Positions 17,038 through 28,000 of a stretch of DNA of 64,000 nucleotides are shown here, in pieces. A program made the translations under genes and the position numbers. The stretch is from JALYOC01 sp036675345. GTDB lineage: Bacteria; Myxococcota; Myxococcia; Myxococcales; Myxococcaceae. Numbering within the stretch: position 1 is the first letter of the stretch; every line of letters starts with the position of its first letter. The DNA lies in assembly GCA_036675345.1 (NCBI GenBank), contig JAKFFE010000018.1, positions 1-64,000 of the forward strand. The letters are read 5' to 3'. The notes under the pieces are model-generated. The model was not told the origin of the DNA, searched no databases, and saw nothing but the letters and a program-made list of their open reading frames with translations.

Positions 17038-19409
17038 TTCAGAACCTCGTCGTCGTGCGGCTCTTCGGTGTCCTCATCATCTGGGAGGTCCTCACCAAGC
17101 ACGGCGTCGTGTTTCTTGTCGTCCGGCGTAACGATCGCCGTCAGCGCCTGCGCGAGCGCGTCTTCTCGCCCCGGCTCGAACAGCTCGAAGCGCAGGTTCG
17201 CCGTGTCGCGATCGAACACCCCGCCCTTGTCGGCCGCGAGGATGCCGGCGAGCTTGTTCGGGTCCTCGTAGCAATACTCCTGCAACAACGGCCAAAGCTC
17301 GTCGCGCACGACCTCGCCGATGCGGCTGATGGTGGCTGCGGGCTTGCCGCCCGGCATGAGATAGGCGTGGCCCACCTGAAGATTCCGGCCATCGCGTCCA
17401 AGCTGCTCGACGATGCGGCGGTTCAAGGCGCGGAGCCATGTGCTGAGCGTGATATCGCCGATGCTGCCAGAACGCAGAAGATGCGGCTCGGGCAACAGCT
17501 CCTTGAACGCGAAGCGTCGACGTAGCGCCGTATCGAGCAGCAGGATGGACCGATCCGCAGTGTTCATCGTGCCGATGACCAGCAGGTTGTCGGCGACCGT
17601 GAAGGGCTCCTTCGACAGAGGCAGTTGTGCGCTCGTGGTGCCGCGCTTCGAGGTCTCGATGAGCGTGATGAGCTCGCCGAAGATCTTGGGGATGTTGCCT
17701 CGGTTGATCTCATCGATGATGAGAACGAAGCGCTTGGCGGGCTGCGCTTGCGCGGCCGTAACCATCTTCTTGAAGATGCCTGGTTCGAGCTTGAAGCCCT
17801 CGCCATCGGGCCGGTACCCCTCGATGAAGTCCTCGTAGGAGTACATCGGATGGAACGTGCAGGTCGCGATGTACGGGTCGGTTCCGCCGCGTCCGTACAC
17901 CATGTCACGCTGCCGATCCGACAGCTGCGACGGGAGGCAGTTGAAGTTGTGTCGTGCGATGACTTCGAGAGCGATGCGCTCCGCGTGGTACGTCTTGCCC
18001 GTGCCGGGCGGTCCGTAGAGGATGACCTGCCGCTTGCGATCGAGCATGTCGACGACATGGCGAGCAATGCCTTCGAGAGGGGGCGGCGGATCGACCTTTG
18101 CGCCGGACGAGTGCGCGGCGCCGCTGACGATCAGTTTGGGCGGCAGCACGGATGGCGTGTCGGTGAGCGCGTTGAAGTTCGGCCACGACGCAGGACCGAT
18201 GCCATTCACGAGTAGCGAGGCCTCCAGGTCAGCGACCGCAGGATGCGTGGGTTCGAGCGCGACCAAGCCCGTCCCAAGTTCGCTGATCGGCGTCGAGACC
18301 TCGAAGCTGCGGTTGTGAACCCACCGGACAGGAACCTGGTGCGGCCGCTTCGCTCCCTGGTTGAAGCGGTAGCTGCCGGTCACGATGCCGACCGCGACGA
18401 CCGTGGACGCATCCGAGAGCAACGCGACGAGGCTGCCTTCCTTGAGGCGGTACACCAGTTCAATGAGATTCCGTGCCTCAGTCGACTGGGCATCGAGCGA
18501 GGCGTCCTGAAAAGCAGTTCTGACGGCGAGGCTGATGTCGCTCTTCTTGTTCAGCGCGATGGCCTCCGCGAGGCTGGCGACCTTCGAAGGACCGAGCGCG
18601 AGGTGCTCATGCGCGAGCATCTCCTTCCACGCATCGACCTCGCCCGCGAGCCCGAGGCACCAGTGATCGCGAGGACTGAGTCCCTTGGCAAAGCGGTAGC
18701 GCAGTTGGACCGGCACATCGGCCAATGCGGGGAGGCTGTTCCAGAAGTGGATGATCTGGATGTCGAGCGCGTAGAGCCCCTGCCACCGTGGCTTCTCTCC
18801 GACGTAGTACAGCGTCGATTCAGACCAAGAGGTCGTCGCGTTCCAGGTCACGAGGTCGGGGAAGACCAGGTGCAGGTACTTGTGCATCCACGCGCTCTTG
18901 CTCCAGCGCGGGGCTGCGTCCTCGACGGCCTTCTGGAACTTCTGCGGGTCGATGTCTTTGGCCTCCTTGGCGTGGAAGGCACGCAAGGCTTCGACCGCGT
19001 CGAGCAGCTCGGCGCGGCGCGCCTCGAGCGCCTTCAGTGCATCGGCCTCGCTGATGTTCGAAATCTCCCGCCCACCCTCGAGCTTCGAGCGCCACGAGCC
19101 CGTCTTCTTCTCTTGCCACGGTCCGAACTTCGCCGCGGAGCCTCCGGCGATGCTGCCGAACAGAGCGAAGTTGAACTCGTCGTCGTTCTTGAACTCCAGC
19201 CAGTAGTCCATCGGCTGGTCGTTGCTCGCGTTGTGCGGGAGCTGCCGCAGCAGCTCGGGCCCGCTCATCTTCGCGAGCTGCTCCGGGCCGAAATGGGCGA
19301 GGAACGCGGAACGCTGACGCGAGAGCTCGGTCACGTCGGGCAGAACGAAGGAACGCCCGAGCTCCACCGCGATGTAGCGATTGAGGATGTCGTGGACGTC
19401 CTTGTTCAT
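17034..19409 (-). CDS. mcrB: McrB-like AAA+ GTPase with long N-terminal DNA-recognition region
   Basis: 791 aa, longer than E. coli McrB (about 460 aa). The AAA+ motor is in the C-terminal half: P-loop GPPGTGKT near residue 466, Walker B VLIIDEINRGN near 560, then IGTMNTADRS and DTALRRRFAF, all signature McrB motifs. The ~450-residue N-terminal region is unlike the classical McrB reader. A segment near 330-400 (LKEGSLVALLSD...VGIVTGSYRF) may be an EVE/PUA-like base reader. It is preceded by the DUF499 gene (5-bp gap) and overlaps mcrC. The target modification is unknown. Confidence 0.92.
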   Translation of the reverse strand: MNKDVHDILNRYIAVELGRSFVLPDVTELSRQRSAFLAHFGPEQLAKMSGPELLRQLPHNASNDQPMDYWLEFKNDDEFNFALFGSIAGGSAAKFGPWQEKKTGSWRSKLEGGREISNISEADALKALEARRAELLDAVEALRAFHAKEAKDIDPQKFQKAVEDAAPRWSKSAWMHKYLHLVFPDLVTWNATTSWSESTLYYVGEKPRWQGLYALDIQIIHFWNSLPALADVPVQLRYRFAKGLSPRDHWCLGLAGEVDAWKEMLAHEHLALGPSKVASLAEAIALNKKSDISLAVRTAFQDASLDAQSTEARNLIELVYRLKEGSLVALLSDASTVVAVGIVTGSYRFNQGAKRPHQVPVRWVHNRSFEVSTPISELGTGLVALEPTHPAVADLEASLLVNGIGPASWPNFNALTDTPSVLPPKLIVSGAAHSSGAKVDPPPPLEGIARHVVDMLDRKRQVILYGPPGTGKTYHAERIALEVIARHNFNCLPSQLSDRQRDMVYGRGGTDPYIATCTFHPMYSYEDFIEGYRPDGEGFKLEPGIFKKMVTAAQAQPAKRFVLIIDEINRGNIPKIFGELITLIETSKRGTTSAQLPLSKEPFTVADNLLVIGTMNTADRSILLLDTALRRRFAFKELLPEPHLLRSGSIGDITLSTWLRALNRRIVEQLGRDGRNLQVGHAYLMPGGKPAATISRIGEVVRDELWPLLQEYCYEDPNKLAGILAADKGGVFDRDTANLRFELFEPGREDALAQALTAIVTPDDKKHDAVLGEDLPDDEDTEEPHDDEVLK

Positions 19410-19414
19410 GCGCG

Positions 19415-22303
19415 CTACTCCTCGTCGATCTTCAGGAGGTCATCGGAACGGAAGAGGTTGAAGAGCGTCTCTTTGACCGTGTCCTCGATGACCGTGGGAT
19501 TAAAGCCGTTCTCAGCAGAGGCCTCGACCTTCACGACGATCTTGATGGTGTCTGCGTTGCGCCCGAGGGCGTTGATGATGCCCGTGGTGAAGGTGTGGAA
19601 GTCGGTGAAAGGCACCTCGACCTCGAGGGTCACCCGGCGCGCCTTCTTGTCCTTGCCGCCTTCTACAGGCTTCGTGGACATTCCCGTGTTGGTGATAGGC
19701 GCCGCCCCGCCGATGCTGATGCCACCGGCAGGAACGCCGATCTCGCTCATTCCTCCGGGCTGCGCCACCACGGTGACGCCACCGCTCGGGCCCGTGCCGA
19801 TTGCGGTTCCGCCTACCTCCTTGGCCTTCTGCGCCGCTAGCTTCTCTTCGGCGAGCGCTCCTCGGATGAGCAGGTGCCCGTCCTCGAGGGCCACGCCGGT
19901 AGCGGCGATCTTGCTCTTGTAGTGGACGACCCTTGCGTCCTCGGCCGTTGTGCCCTCGCAGAGCGCGAAGGTGCCCATGCTGACGCCCTCGACAACAGAT
20001 TGCCTGAGCACCTCGTCGTCCTTGAGGATCGGCAGGTGCGTGAACTGCCGGAAGTAGTTCGGCAGCGCCTTGAGGCTCAAGGCAGCTTCATCCTCAGGCC
20101 ACACCTGGAGCTTCTTCGGATGAACCAAGAGGATCGGAGCGATCTGCTCGAGGTATTTTTGCTTGTCCTTCAGGAAGGCCACGACGAGATCCGTGAGGTT
20201 CTGGTCCGTCGTCGTGGGCGGCTGCCCCATGTCGAGGACCTTCAGCGGGTCACCATTGCTTCCGCCCCAAGCCGCGTGCCGATAGGCGCGGAGGATCTGC
20301 TGACGCACGCCCTTCGCCGCGTTCTTCCTTTCGGTGTCGAGCTGCGTGACCTGGGTCTTCGAGAGATTGTGGCGCTCGCGGTTGGTGTCGACGTTCTCGG
20401 TGGCTAGCAGGCCACGCACCCGCTCCTTGAGCGCCGCGACTTCGGCCTCATCAGCGATGAGAAACACCAAGGTGTTACGACGAGTGCGCGTCGACGTTCC
20501 GCTCTTGTTGAGGATGTCCAGCACGGCAGCCTGCGTGTCGGCACGGCTCGCCACCCCAAGTGTGCGCTCGGGCGGCATCACAACAAGCTTGTTGCTCGCG
20601 CTGTCGGCGATGTCCCCGGAACTCTCGGGCCAGACGTACGGGGAGAGCGGCGCTGCGGAAAGCAGTTTGCGCAGCTCGGCTCCGAGACGCTCCCGCACGT
20701 GCTCGTCATCCACGCCGTTCTTCGCGTCGAGGAGGATGCGATTGAGGTTCGGCGTGGTCGAGAAGCGGAAGCGCTCGCCCTCGGTGTTGATGAAGTGGAA
20801 GCGTTCCTTCATCTGCAGCACGACGCCGGGGATGGTGCCGAAGTCGATTTCGGGGCGCGCCGACGCGAGGTGAAGCTCCGCGGGCGTCGCGCCGCGCGAC
20901 CCGTTGCCCGCTTCGCATGTGAATAGGAACGCTGTGGTCGCGAGGCCTGCAGCAACGTGCCACTGCGTCATCAGTAGGCTCTGCCTGTCAAGCTCAGGGG
21001 CGTTGGCAGTCGCACCGATAATGTCGGCCTCCAGCGCGGAGCGGAACTCGCGGTCGACGAGTTCGAGCAGCTCGGAACGCAACTCCTCGTTCGTCAGGTC
21101 TATGTCGCTAGCGTGGATGAGGCCACCGCTGTGGTTCTTCTTAAGCAGGTCCGCGACCACGAGCGCCAGCACGCGTAGCACGCCACGCGTCCGCTGGAGC
21201 TTCGGGTTCGCGCCGACGAGGTTCAGAATGTCGAGCAGCGACGGATGGAAGGGATAGCTCTTCTTGAACCGCTCCGCGTAGTCATGTTCCTTTGCGGAGT
21301 CAGGGATCTGCGGGCGCGCCTTGAGGTCTGCGATGTACGCGCTAATCGTTGCGTCGCGGTTGTTCGCCTTCTTCGTGCGGGCGCCCTTGTCGTCCGTGTC
21401 TTGCCCGAACGGCACGAATAGGCGGCGGCGGATAATCTCGTGGACCTCGTCGCCCTGCACGGGCTCGCGAACCTTCTGCACGCGGCCGAAGAGTTCCTGG
21501 AGGGCCTGCAGCACCTGCAGCGAGGCCGTCCCGTGGGTCTGCGTGCCGTCGCTGCGTGGCAACGTCGCGACCACGATGACGCGGTCATGCTGCCCCGCGC
21601 GCGTGGTGAGGCGCTGGAGGAAGGCGCGCGTCTGCGCTGCCAAGGTCGAATCGTGGACCGGCACAGCAGCGGCCGTCTCGACGTAGTTCGCGACCTCGTC
21701 AAGGATGATCAAGCCGCCGCCGGAGAGCTTCAGCAGCTTGTCGATGTCGTCGCCTCCCGGCGCAATGCGATCCGCATCGAAGTTACGCACCAACTCGTAG
21801 CCAACCTTGCCCGAGAGTTGCCACGCGAGATGCCCCCACATCGTTTGGACCGACAATCCGGGCGCGACCTCGACGGCGCCGACGCCGACCTGGTTTCCGT
21901 CGAACGCAGCGACCGGAACACTCGGCGGCGTCTTCCACCCGCGTTCGAACCAGTATTCCTTCAACGCCGGATGGTCGAAGCACGCCGGACCGTTCTTCAC
22001 GAGGTGGTAGAGGGTGATGAGCGTGTGCGTCTTGCCGCCGCCGAACGGCGTCTGAATTTGCATGACCGCGTCGCCGTCACCCTGGCCCGTGAGGCGCCCG
22101 ACGACCTCGCCCGCGAGCTGGCGCAGGCCGCCCGTGAGGAACGTGCGATTGAAGAACCGGACCGGATCGAAATAGTCCGGGTTCCCGCTGCTGGTCAGGA
22201 CGTCGGCGAGGCTCGCGGCGAAGTCGTTTTGCTTCACCTTGCCTTGCTTGATGTTGTCGTGCGGGGTGACGACTGTTCGCCAGGGCGTGGTGGTAGTGGT
22301 CAT
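19415..22303 (-). CDS. DUF499 AAA+ ATPase, defence-associated
   Basis: 962 aa from the ATG at 22303, chosen because it lies 11 bp after the methylase stop; longer frames overlap that gene. The P-loop is TPFGGGKTHTL near residue 85-92 and a Walker B-like LIILDEVANYVE lies near 210. The architecture TPFGGGKT + DEVANYV is typical of DUF499 (COG1483) ATPases, which recur next to DUF1156 methylases and SNF2-type helicases in defence islands. The C-terminal half is mixed, with a Gly/Pro-rich linker near 880 and a final ~70-residue domain. A motor or targeting role for the methylase/helicase set is inferred; no biochemical role is established for this protein. Confidence 0.88.
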   Translation of the reverse strand: MTTTTTPWRTVVTPHDNIKQGKVKQNDFAASLADVLTSSGNPDYFDPVRFFNRTFLTGGLRQLAGEVVGRLTGQGDGDAVMQIQTPFGGGKTHTLITLYHLVKNGPACFDHPALKEYWFERGWKTPPSVPVAAFDGNQVGVGAVEVAPGLSVQTMWGHLAWQLSGKVGYELVRNFDADRIAPGGDDIDKLLKLSGGGLIILDEVANYVETAAAVPVHDSTLAAQTRAFLQRLTTRAGQHDRVIVVATLPRSDGTQTHGTASLQVLQALQELFGRVQKVREPVQGDEVHEIIRRRLFVPFGQDTDDKGARTKKANNRDATISAYIADLKARPQIPDSAKEHDYAERFKKSYPFHPSLLDILNLVGANPKLQRTRGVLRVLALVVADLLKKNHSGGLIHASDIDLTNEELRSELLELVDREFRSALEADIIGATANAPELDRQSLLMTQWHVAAGLATTAFLFTCEAGNGSRGATPAELHLASARPEIDFGTIPGVVLQMKERFHFINTEGERFRFSTTPNLNRILLDAKNGVDDEHVRERLGAELRKLLSAAPLSPYVWPESSGDIADSASNKLVVMPPERTLGVASRADTQAAVLDILNKSGTSTRTRRNTLVFLIADEAEVAALKERVRGLLATENVDTNRERHNLSKTQVTQLDTERKNAAKGVRQQILRAYRHAAWGGSNGDPLKVLDMGQPPTTTDQNLTDLVVAFLKDKQKYLEQIAPILLVHPKKLQVWPEDEAALSLKALPNYFRQFTHLPILKDDEVLRQSVVEGVSMGTFALCEGTTAEDARVVHYKSKIAATGVALEDGHLLIRGALAEEKLAAQKAKEVGGTAIGTGPSGGVTVVAQPGGMSEIGVPAGGISIGGAAPITNTGMSTKPVEGGKDKKARRVTLEVEVPFTDFHTFTTGIINALGRNADTIKIVVKVEASAENGFNPTVIEDTVKETLFNLFRSDDLLKIDEE

Positions 22304-22314
22304 GTTCTCGTCTC

Positions 22315-25002
22315 TTAGAACAGCTTCCGCTGCCGCTCGGCAGCCTCGTTCTTCTTCGTGGGCGCCGGCAGCGAACGTGCTCCGACCAGGAAGTTCTCGT
22401 AAAGGGCGCGCTCTTTGTCGCCCGGCGGCAGCACATCGACGATGCTCTGGGCGAGGCGCTGCATGCGGTCGACCCCACCCGGAGGCAGCGCGTTCGAGAG
22501 GAAGTCGGCAAGGTCCTGCCGCTCGCCTGCGGCCCAAACGTTCGCAGCGCGGTGAAGCACGTCGATAAGTGGGGCCAACACGCCCGTGGCTCCGGGCTCG
22601 CCGAGGCCCTTGGTCTTCTTGCGGTCGACCGGCCCCCTAAGCGTGACTTTGTCGCCCGACTTGGTCAGAACGCCGCTGTCGGCGACGAGTTCGGAGAACT
22701 CGCAGCCCATCGATTGCGCCATATGAATGGCCTCGCCGCTCTCCACCTCAGATGTGCCGTAGGCCCAGCGCCAGATGACATAGAACCGACTCGCCTCGTC
22801 GACGTTGCCGGCGGCCTCACCATGCACGATGCGCTGGAGCGCGTAGTCGGCGACGATGCCGCGCACCTTGTCGAGCAACTCGGCGATGGTGACCTCCTCG
22901 CCACTCAGCTTCAAGACACGCTTGTGGCGCCCGAACACCTCGACGGCAGGGCCGATGGCCGACATAAAGAAGTCGGCGCCACGAATGCCCTGCGACCAGA
23001 AGTAGTCGAGACGCTCGTGGAGGCGGGACTTGAGGTTGGGCTCGACGTCATCGAGGAAGCCCTCGTCGTGGGCCGAACGCTTGCGGCACACAATGAAAAC
23101 GGAGGACGCGAGCGCCGCACTGCCGATGGCTCGCGTGCGGCCAGGCTTCTCGGTCTCGATCGGCCACGAGGCCGTAACAACGAGATTGTTGTCGAGCAGC
23201 GCTTTGAGAAGCGTCTCCCACGCCGAGGTCGACTTGTGAGCGAAGACAAGCACCATGATGCCGTCGTCCTTCAACGTGCGGTGCATCTCGCCGAATGCGC
23301 GCGACATCGCCGACTCGAAGAACTCCGCCGTCTTCATCGCGACGGGGTTCTGGATCATTTCCGAGCGCTTGGGCGTCAACTCCGTCGCTAGCGCTTCGGG
23401 ATGAACCTCGCCGATCGCTCGACGGAGCCAAACGTAGAAGTAGTCGGAGAGGTCCGAGTACGGAACTGCGTCGTAGTACGGAGGATCAGTAATGATCGCG
23501 TCGAAGGTCTTCTCCTGAAACGGCAAGCTATCCGCAGAGGCACGGCGGACATCCGCCTTCCCGGTGAAGACGAGCAGTTCCAGAGTCCCGGCGAGATCGG
23601 CGACGATCTTCGGCCAGCCAGCGGCCAGCGCGTTGAAGGGATTGGTCTCCGCGTAGTCCCATGTCATCGCAAGGGCTTGCATGCGGAAGGTGTGCCCCAC
23701 GCCCCGTCCACCCGTGTAATTGAGAACGCAAATCGTCGACAGGAAGTCGGAGAGCTTGCTGACGCACAATCCCAGACAGGTCGCAACGGCCCGCGAGAAC
23801 TCATCTGCTTCGTTTCCGAGATCGGCGTTCGCATCGCGGACGTCCTTTACGAGCTGGCGCACGTGCCGAGCAAACGTCGCCATCGCGAGTGCCTGGCGTG
23901 GATTGTAGATACTCCCCCACGTTTTGAAGCCATATGCCTGAACGCGAAAGCCGAGCGTGCCTTTCGGAGGAAGAGGTTCGTGCGGGACGGCCGGCAGGTC
24001 GCCGAATGCTTCTGGCGTCGGAACCGCTTCGGCGCGTTGAATCTCGGTACTCGTCGGCAAGCGGTATCGCTTGCCTCGTGTCCCCTCAAGCACCGCGATA
24101 GCCAGGAGCCGATGGCCAAGGCCAACAGCCGTCCCTTGAGATTTGATGTAGCTGCCGGGAGTAGTCTGGCGGCAGCAAGGGCACACCGCGTTCGCGCCCT
24201 TGATCGTGCCGGCGTCGAGGTCGATGTCTGCAGCAGGATTCTCAACAATCTCGAAATTGATGGCCTTCCGATTTCGGGCCGCCTTGGGAATCAGCGCGAC
24301 GACGTGAGCCTCCTTCTTGATGAGGTAGCAGGACCCAACAAGCGGAATCTCTACGTTGCAGGCCGGATTGGAGCACCGAACGGTGCGCGCCCAAATGTAA
24401 AAGAGCGGCTCATCCTTGTTGTCGGTTCGATAGAACTCCTCGATGTCTTTCGACGCGCGCTCTTGCACAACCTTGCCCCAGCGCTCGATCTCCGAAATGA
24501 GCCTTGATCGTCTGAGAAGCTTGTCTTCGTTTGTGCGCTCGGAGCAGAGATGCGCGAACCGCTGCGGGTAGTAGAGCGTCGCCAGCTCGATGAGATGCGC
24601 AACCGGATTCAAGTCCGTTGCGAAGGCTTCCGCGCCGAGTCGTTCAGCCTCGAGCGGCAAAGTTCCACCACCGGCAAACGGGTCTAGCGTCTTCGGCGCA
24701 TCGACGACGCCATGCTCTTTCAGGATCGCTCGGAGGCGGTCCACCTGCTTCTGCGGCTCCTTGCCCAGGTCCCAATCGAGGTTATCGGTGATCAGTTTGT
24801 GGAAGGTCTTCCGCTCTTCCTCGTTGCGCGGGGCGGGAAGCAGCGCCGCCATCGTCGCAGCGCGAGCAGCCGCCAGTGGGCGACGCGCCCACCAGAGGTG
24901 GAGCGTGCTGATGTGACCGTGCCGGATGGACTTCTCCTTCGCGGAGAACTCGCTGATCTCCCCGAGCGGGAGGCTGTCCTCGATGAGGCGCCTGTTGCTC
25001 AT
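22315..25002 (-). CDS. DUF1156 adenine-specific DNA methyltransferase
   Basis: 895 aa. It begins with the DUF1156 segment (RRLIEDSLPLGEIS...HLWWARRPLAAARA). The SAM-binding motif is DPFAGGGTLPLEAERLG, and the catalytic DPPYYD lies near residue 505, placing it with N6-adenine (or N4-cytosine) methylases. Between these is a zinc-ribbon-like pair, CSNPAC and CPCC. In R-M-like defence systems this enzyme would mark host DNA as self. ATG at 25002 overlaps the helicase stop as ATGA, showing tight coupling. All catalytic motifs look intact. Confidence 0.93.
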   Translation of the reverse strand: MSNRRLIEDSLPLGEISEFSAKEKSIRHGHISTLHLWWARRPLAAARAATMAALLPAPRNEEERKTFHKLITDNLDWDLGKEPQKQVDRLRAILKEHGVVDAPKTLDPFAGGGTLPLEAERLGAEAFATDLNPVAHLIELATLYYPQRFAHLCSERTNEDKLLRRSRLISEIERWGKVVQERASKDIEEFYRTDNKDEPLFYIWARTVRCSNPACNVEIPLVGSCYLIKKEAHVVALIPKAARNRKAINFEIVENPAADIDLDAGTIKGANAVCPCCRQTTPGSYIKSQGTAVGLGHRLLAIAVLEGTRGKRYRLPTSTEIQRAEAVPTPEAFGDLPAVPHEPLPPKGTLGFRVQAYGFKTWGSIYNPRQALAMATFARHVRQLVKDVRDANADLGNEADEFSRAVATCLGLCVSKLSDFLSTICVLNYTGGRGVGHTFRMQALAMTWDYAETNPFNALAAGWPKIVADLAGTLELLVFTGKADVRRASADSLPFQEKTFDAIITDPPYYDAVPYSDLSDYFYVWLRRAIGEVHPEALATELTPKRSEMIQNPVAMKTAEFFESAMSRAFGEMHRTLKDDGIMVLVFAHKSTSAWETLLKALLDNNLVVTASWPIETEKPGRTRAIGSAALASSVFIVCRKRSAHDEGFLDDVEPNLKSRLHERLDYFWSQGIRGADFFMSAIGPAVEVFGRHKRVLKLSGEEVTIAELLDKVRGIVADYALQRIVHGEAAGNVDEASRFYVIWRWAYGTSEVESGEAIHMAQSMGCEFSELVADSGVLTKSGDKVTLRGPVDRKKTKGLGEPGATGVLAPLIDVLHRAANVWAAGERQDLADFLSNALPPGGVDRMQRLAQSIVDVLPPGDKERALYENFLVGARSLPAPTKKNEAAERQRKLF

Positions 25003-28000
25003 GCGTCGTTCCTTGGTTGCTCTGCCATCAAGAGCTGCAGGCCGTTGATGAGGATGGATACCCTGCGGGTGGTTTCATCGAACTGGGCTGTCGTCGCGTC
25101 TTTCGGGGCGAGCCTGAGAAGCTGCTGATCCTTGGCGACGTACATCGCGGAGTGATTCGCCAGGTGCTGAAGCTGCGTCCACTCGGTGGACGTCAGCCAG
25201 ATCTTGCCTTCTGCATCGACCGCGCGCGCCACAAGGAAATCGACGGCCTGGCCCTCGGCGTCGCTCGCCACGGCGTCGAAGCCGAGACCTTCGAGGCGCA
25301 CGTCCTCGACGACGCGCCCTCGCGACGCCTCATAGGAGCGCACCTGTTTAAGCAACCTCTCGGTGGCCTTGGATGCGCCCACTTCGGCCGGTGAGGGCAA
25401 CACAGTGACGACGCCCAGGAACTCGGGAGCGCGCGGCACGAGCTGCTGCTCGAGCCGAATCTCGGCGAGGCGCTGCTGCTGGCGCCGCTTGGCCTCGTCC
25501 ATGAGCCGCTGCTCACGACCGATGGCGAGAGTCATATCCTGGCCCGCGCTCGACTTATTCTCGAAGTCCAAGAGCTGGTCCGAGTGACGGCTGATCACGA
25601 CGCGGAACGAGCGCTCAAGGTAGCGCTCCTTCAGTGCCAGCTCCTTCAGCCGCCCGCTCGCGACCTCCTCGACGAAGCGCGGCACGAGAGCTTCGAGGCA
25701 GAAACCCGTCGCAGCATGCTTGCGCACGTCGAAGTCCGTGAGCTGCTGCGGCGGCGGGCCATCGGTGCGCGGTCGCAGGTCGTGGAGACGAATCGGATGC
25801 GCGGGCTCGAAGGTGGCGTTGCCTGGCGTGCCAGACTCGCGCACCGCGAAGAGGCGCTGCGAGAGAACGCGGCCGGTACCGTCGCCGACCACGCCGAGGA
25901 AGAACCAGAGCAGCTCAGGCCCCTCGGCGTCGACATCAAAGAACACTGCGCCACGCGTAAGGGATTCCGCAGCGCTGGAAGACGCCGCCTGCAGCACCGA
26001 CTCGAACAGCGGATGACCCGGGCCGAGCAGCTCGGTACGCCCATCCTCTCCGACCGCCTTCTTGTCGAAGGTGAGCGAGAGATAGCTGCGCTCCACGGTC
26101 CCGAAGCGGCGGCGGAAGTCGATCTCCTGCTCGTGCCTGAGGTTCACCGGCACACGCTCGACGCGGAGCTTTCCGTCCGCACGGCGCTCCCAGCGCCCAC
26201 GATTGCGTTCCAAGGAGCGCGTGAAGAACGACTCCAGGTGCGCCGGGATGAGCGCGTGGCTAGCCGACCGCACGGCATCCTGGCGAAGCTCGGGCAGGTT
26301 CAAGAATCGGCGCGCGAGCCCTTCTTCGCGTGCTGCGATGAGCGACGCTTGGTGCTGGGGACTCACCGCCTGCTCGATGCTCGCAACGGCGTCCTGCAGG
26401 CGACGGCGGTTCGTGATGCAGGAGATGATGAGATCCGCGAGCGAGATCTCGTGGTCGTCGAGCAGGTCGCCAACTAGGTCGAAGACGCGGTCTGAGCCGA
26501 GGCCCTGCCGCATCTCGTCCATCTTGTTGAGTAGCGCGGCGAGGACGGCGCCCTCGCGCGTGTCGGTCGCCACGAGATTGAAAATGAAGACCTCGTTCTT
26601 CTGCCCGATGCGGTGGATGCGGCCCATTCGCTGCTCTAGGCGATTCGGGTTCCAAGGGATGTCGTAGTTGACCATCTGGTTGCAGAACTGAAGGTTGATG
26701 GACTCGCCACCTGCCTCCGTCGCAACCATCACCTGCGCCGGGCCACGGAAGAGTTCCTGCTGCTTGCGACGCTGGTCCATCGAGAGCGAGCCGTCGATGA
26801 CGGCCACCGTGAACCCTTGGCTGCGCAGACGCTCGACGAGGAAGTCGAGCGTGTCCTTCGCCTCCGTGAAGATGAGTAGCTTCTCGCCTCGCGCCGCGAG
26901 GCCTTCGTCGCGGAGGATCGCGTCTGTGAGCCTGATAAGCTTCGCCTCGATACCGCTGCTGAGAGCCGCGCGAGCACGACGCACCAGGCGTTCGAGGGCA
27001 AGCACCTCGGCCTGCAGCTCCTCGATCGACTCGGCGTTGGTGAGCCGCTCGACCAGCGAGTCCTCGACCTTCCAGCGCTCCTCTTCTGTGAGGTCGTCGA
27101 GATCTTCTACCTCTGCACCGCCGAGCAGCTCTTCGAGCACTGTTTCGTTCTCGCCCGAGTTCAGCGCGTTGCGCGCCTTGGTCGCAACGAGGGCGCGAAC
27201 CTGATCGAGGAGCGCCAGGAGTCGCTCGTGTCGCCGCGTCAGCGACGCGGTGATGGCAGCGAGACTCGAGGTCAGGCGGCGCTGCAGGATGGTCATCGCG
27301 AAGCCGACGGTGCGCTTCTCCTTCTGCATCGCCTTGTTGAAGTGCTCTGCGACGTATTCGGTGACCTCGTCGTACAGCTCGCGCTCGGCCCGGCTGAGGT
27401 CGAATGCAACCGTCTTCACCGTGCGCTGCGGGAAGAGCGGCGAGCCATCGAAGCGGCGCATCTCCTCCTTCAGGCGGCGTAGGATGATGGGGTTGTCGGA
27501 CGAGCGCATCGCCTCCTCAAGGATCTGGCGATCGGCGAAGAGGTCCCTATCAAGCAGCTCGAGGAGCAACCGGAAGTTCTCAGGGTCTCCCTTGTGTGGG
27601 GTGGCAGTAAGCAGTAGCAGGTGCTTCGTGCGCACCGACAGCTCCTCGCCGAGCCGGTAGAGGCGCGTCTTGCGCGTTTTTTGCGAGCGCACGCCTTGCT
27701 GGTATGCGGCCATCTTGTGGGCCTCGTCGACGATGACGAGGTCCCAGTCGGCGTCCTTGAGCGCCTCGAGCACGTTGTCGCGCGCGGCCCAGTACACCGA
27801 GGTGATGCAGCGGTCGGTCTCCATCCACGGGTTGCGGCCGACATTGGCCTTCAGCACCCCGTTGTCGATGATCGTGAACTCCTCCGAGAACTTGGTTGCG
27901 AGCTCCTCCTGCCACTGTCGCGAGACAAGCGGCGGGACAACGATGAGCACCCGCTCGGCGAGCCCACGGAAGCGCAGCTCCTTGAGGAGCAGGCCCGCCA

